Shown here: positions 63,681 through 64,000 of the stretch, in pieces
Layout: each line of letters starts with the position of its first letter
How positions within the stretch are numbered: the stretch's first letter is position 1
Assembly: GCF_014395425.1 (NCBI RefSeq)
Contig: NZ_CP060711.1
Coordinates: forward strand, 992,001-1,056,000
Origin: Thermomonas brevis
Lineage (GTDB): Bacteria > Pseudomonadota > Gammaproteobacteria > Xanthomonadales > Xanthomonadaceae
Direction of reading: 5' to 3'
DNA length: 64,000 nucleotides
Program-made: the position numbers and the translations under genes
The notes under the pieces: generated by a model
Told to the model about the DNA's origin: nothing
The model's database searches: none
The model's input: only the letters and a program-made list of their open reading frames with translations

Positions 63681-63740
63681 GCCTAACAATTCATTCAAGC
63701 CGACGCCGCTTCGCGGCGCGGCTTAATTCAGGCGTTAGGC
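63681..63740 (+). repeat. attC 73
   Basis: Cores GCCTAAC and GTTAGGC, arm pair ATT/AAT. Confidence 0.95.
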
Positions 63741-63753
63741 AGCAAACCAAACA

Positions 63754-64000
63754 ATGCCGCACTTCAAAGTCATACTGTCCGGTCAAGAAATCGAATTGCT
63801 GTTTGACGGCACGCCAGTCGTTGAATTCTTCACCACTAGACTCGTTCGTGCCGCAGACTTGGCGGCTGCGGAGCGACAGGCCAAGGATCTTGTTCTGTTG
63901 GAGTGGCAATCTGGTGACATCTATGGGACCACCAATCGCGGCTCCATCCCGGCACTGAAAGTTGAAGATTCTTTTCCGGTCAGCTTTCTGGCCGGCACGT
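63754..64000 (+). CDS. Cassette 74: hypothetical protein (cut by window edge)
   Basis: The first 82 residues are visible (MPHFKVILSGQEIELLFDG onwards), a soluble alpha/beta start with no recognised family. The gene and its attC lie beyond the window, so the array continues. Confidence 0.7.
   Translation, partial: MPHFKVILSGQEIELLFDGTPVVEFFTTRLVRAADLAAAERQAKDLVLLEWQSGDIYGTTNRGSIPALKVEDSFPVSFLAGT

Larger units (their letters stand above)
32953..64000. mobile_element. Chromosomal integron (integrase plus 74-cassette array, continuing past the window)
   Basis: An integron integrase gene on the minus strand is followed by head-to-tail cassettes all read on the plus strand, each closed by a near-identical attC site of about 60 bases. 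I count 73 attC sites from 34525 to 63740. The long uniform attC family marks a sedentary chromosomal integron and not a mobile class 1 to 3 element. The base composition is clearly more AT-rich than the flanking chromosome. Confidence 0.97.

Noticed and set aside
34525..63740. The regular repeats as a CRISPR array
   Set aside because: Repeats are about 60 bases with an internal hairpin and conserved GTTRRRY-type cores, spaced by 190 to 830 bases that hold whole ORFs. They are attC sites; no cas genes are present.
34525..63740. attC hairpins as transcription terminators
   Set aside because: They have strong stems but no T run after them and are conserved for recombination. Weak effects on transcription are possible but not shown.

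Overview
The window comes from a high-GC gammaproteobacterium, most likely a Xanthomonadaceae member (Xanthomonas, Lysobacter, Luteimonas or Thermomonas relatives). The reasons are the very GC-rich coding style, the creBCD and phoBR-ppk-ppx blocks, a NAD-type isocitrate dehydrogenase, and above all a chromosomal integron whose roughly 60-base attC sites look like the Xanthomonas repeat type. The genus cannot be fixed from the sequence alone.

Positions 1 to 32950 are ordinary chromosome. A proteostasis block lies on the minus strand: ppiD (cut by the window edge), two tRNAs, hupB, lon with a heat-shock type promoter, then tig-clpP-clpX. Five tRNA genes (Pro, Arg, His, Lys, Leu) follow on the plus strand, then a Bax-inhibitor-1/YccA family membrane protein, an isocitrate dehydrogenase, a glutaredoxin-AhpD-like pair and a BepA-like M48 protease. 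A phosphate block (phoB, phoR, ppk, ppx) starts behind a clear Pho box; phoR seems to carry a one-base frameshift in a C run just before ppk. Next come an M28 peptidase, creBCD on the minus strand, rlmJ, a DUF808 protein, a GNAT protein, mfd (with a palindromic repeat inserted in frame), a SixA-like lipoprotein, endonuclease V and a small lipoprotein.

Positions 32953 to 64000 are one large integron. An intact intI on the minus strand faces a plus-strand array of 74 cassettes separated by 73 attC sites; the array is still running at the right edge. Base composition drops from about 70% GC to near 50%. By my reading 52 cassettes carry a plausible ORF and 22 do not. The ORF cassettes are mostly short orphan proteins, many of them membrane proteins or lipoproteins. 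Recognisable ones include a trypsin-like protease, a PIN-like protein, three HEPN-like proteins, a barstar-like inhibitor, a GGCT-like protein, a MAPEG protein, a TPR protein and a double-CXXCG protein.

The most unusual content is the 22 cassettes without a gene. They are not random: they fall into three repeated families (A with 15 copies, B with 5, C with 2). Family B has a hairpin with a compensatory base-pair change, which suggests a structured RNA. Most of these cassettes also carry a distinct attC arm type (GTT/AAC instead of ATT/AAT). Together they look like amplified non-coding, possibly RNA- or promoter-bearing, cassettes, and they are the best candidate here for an undescribed system.
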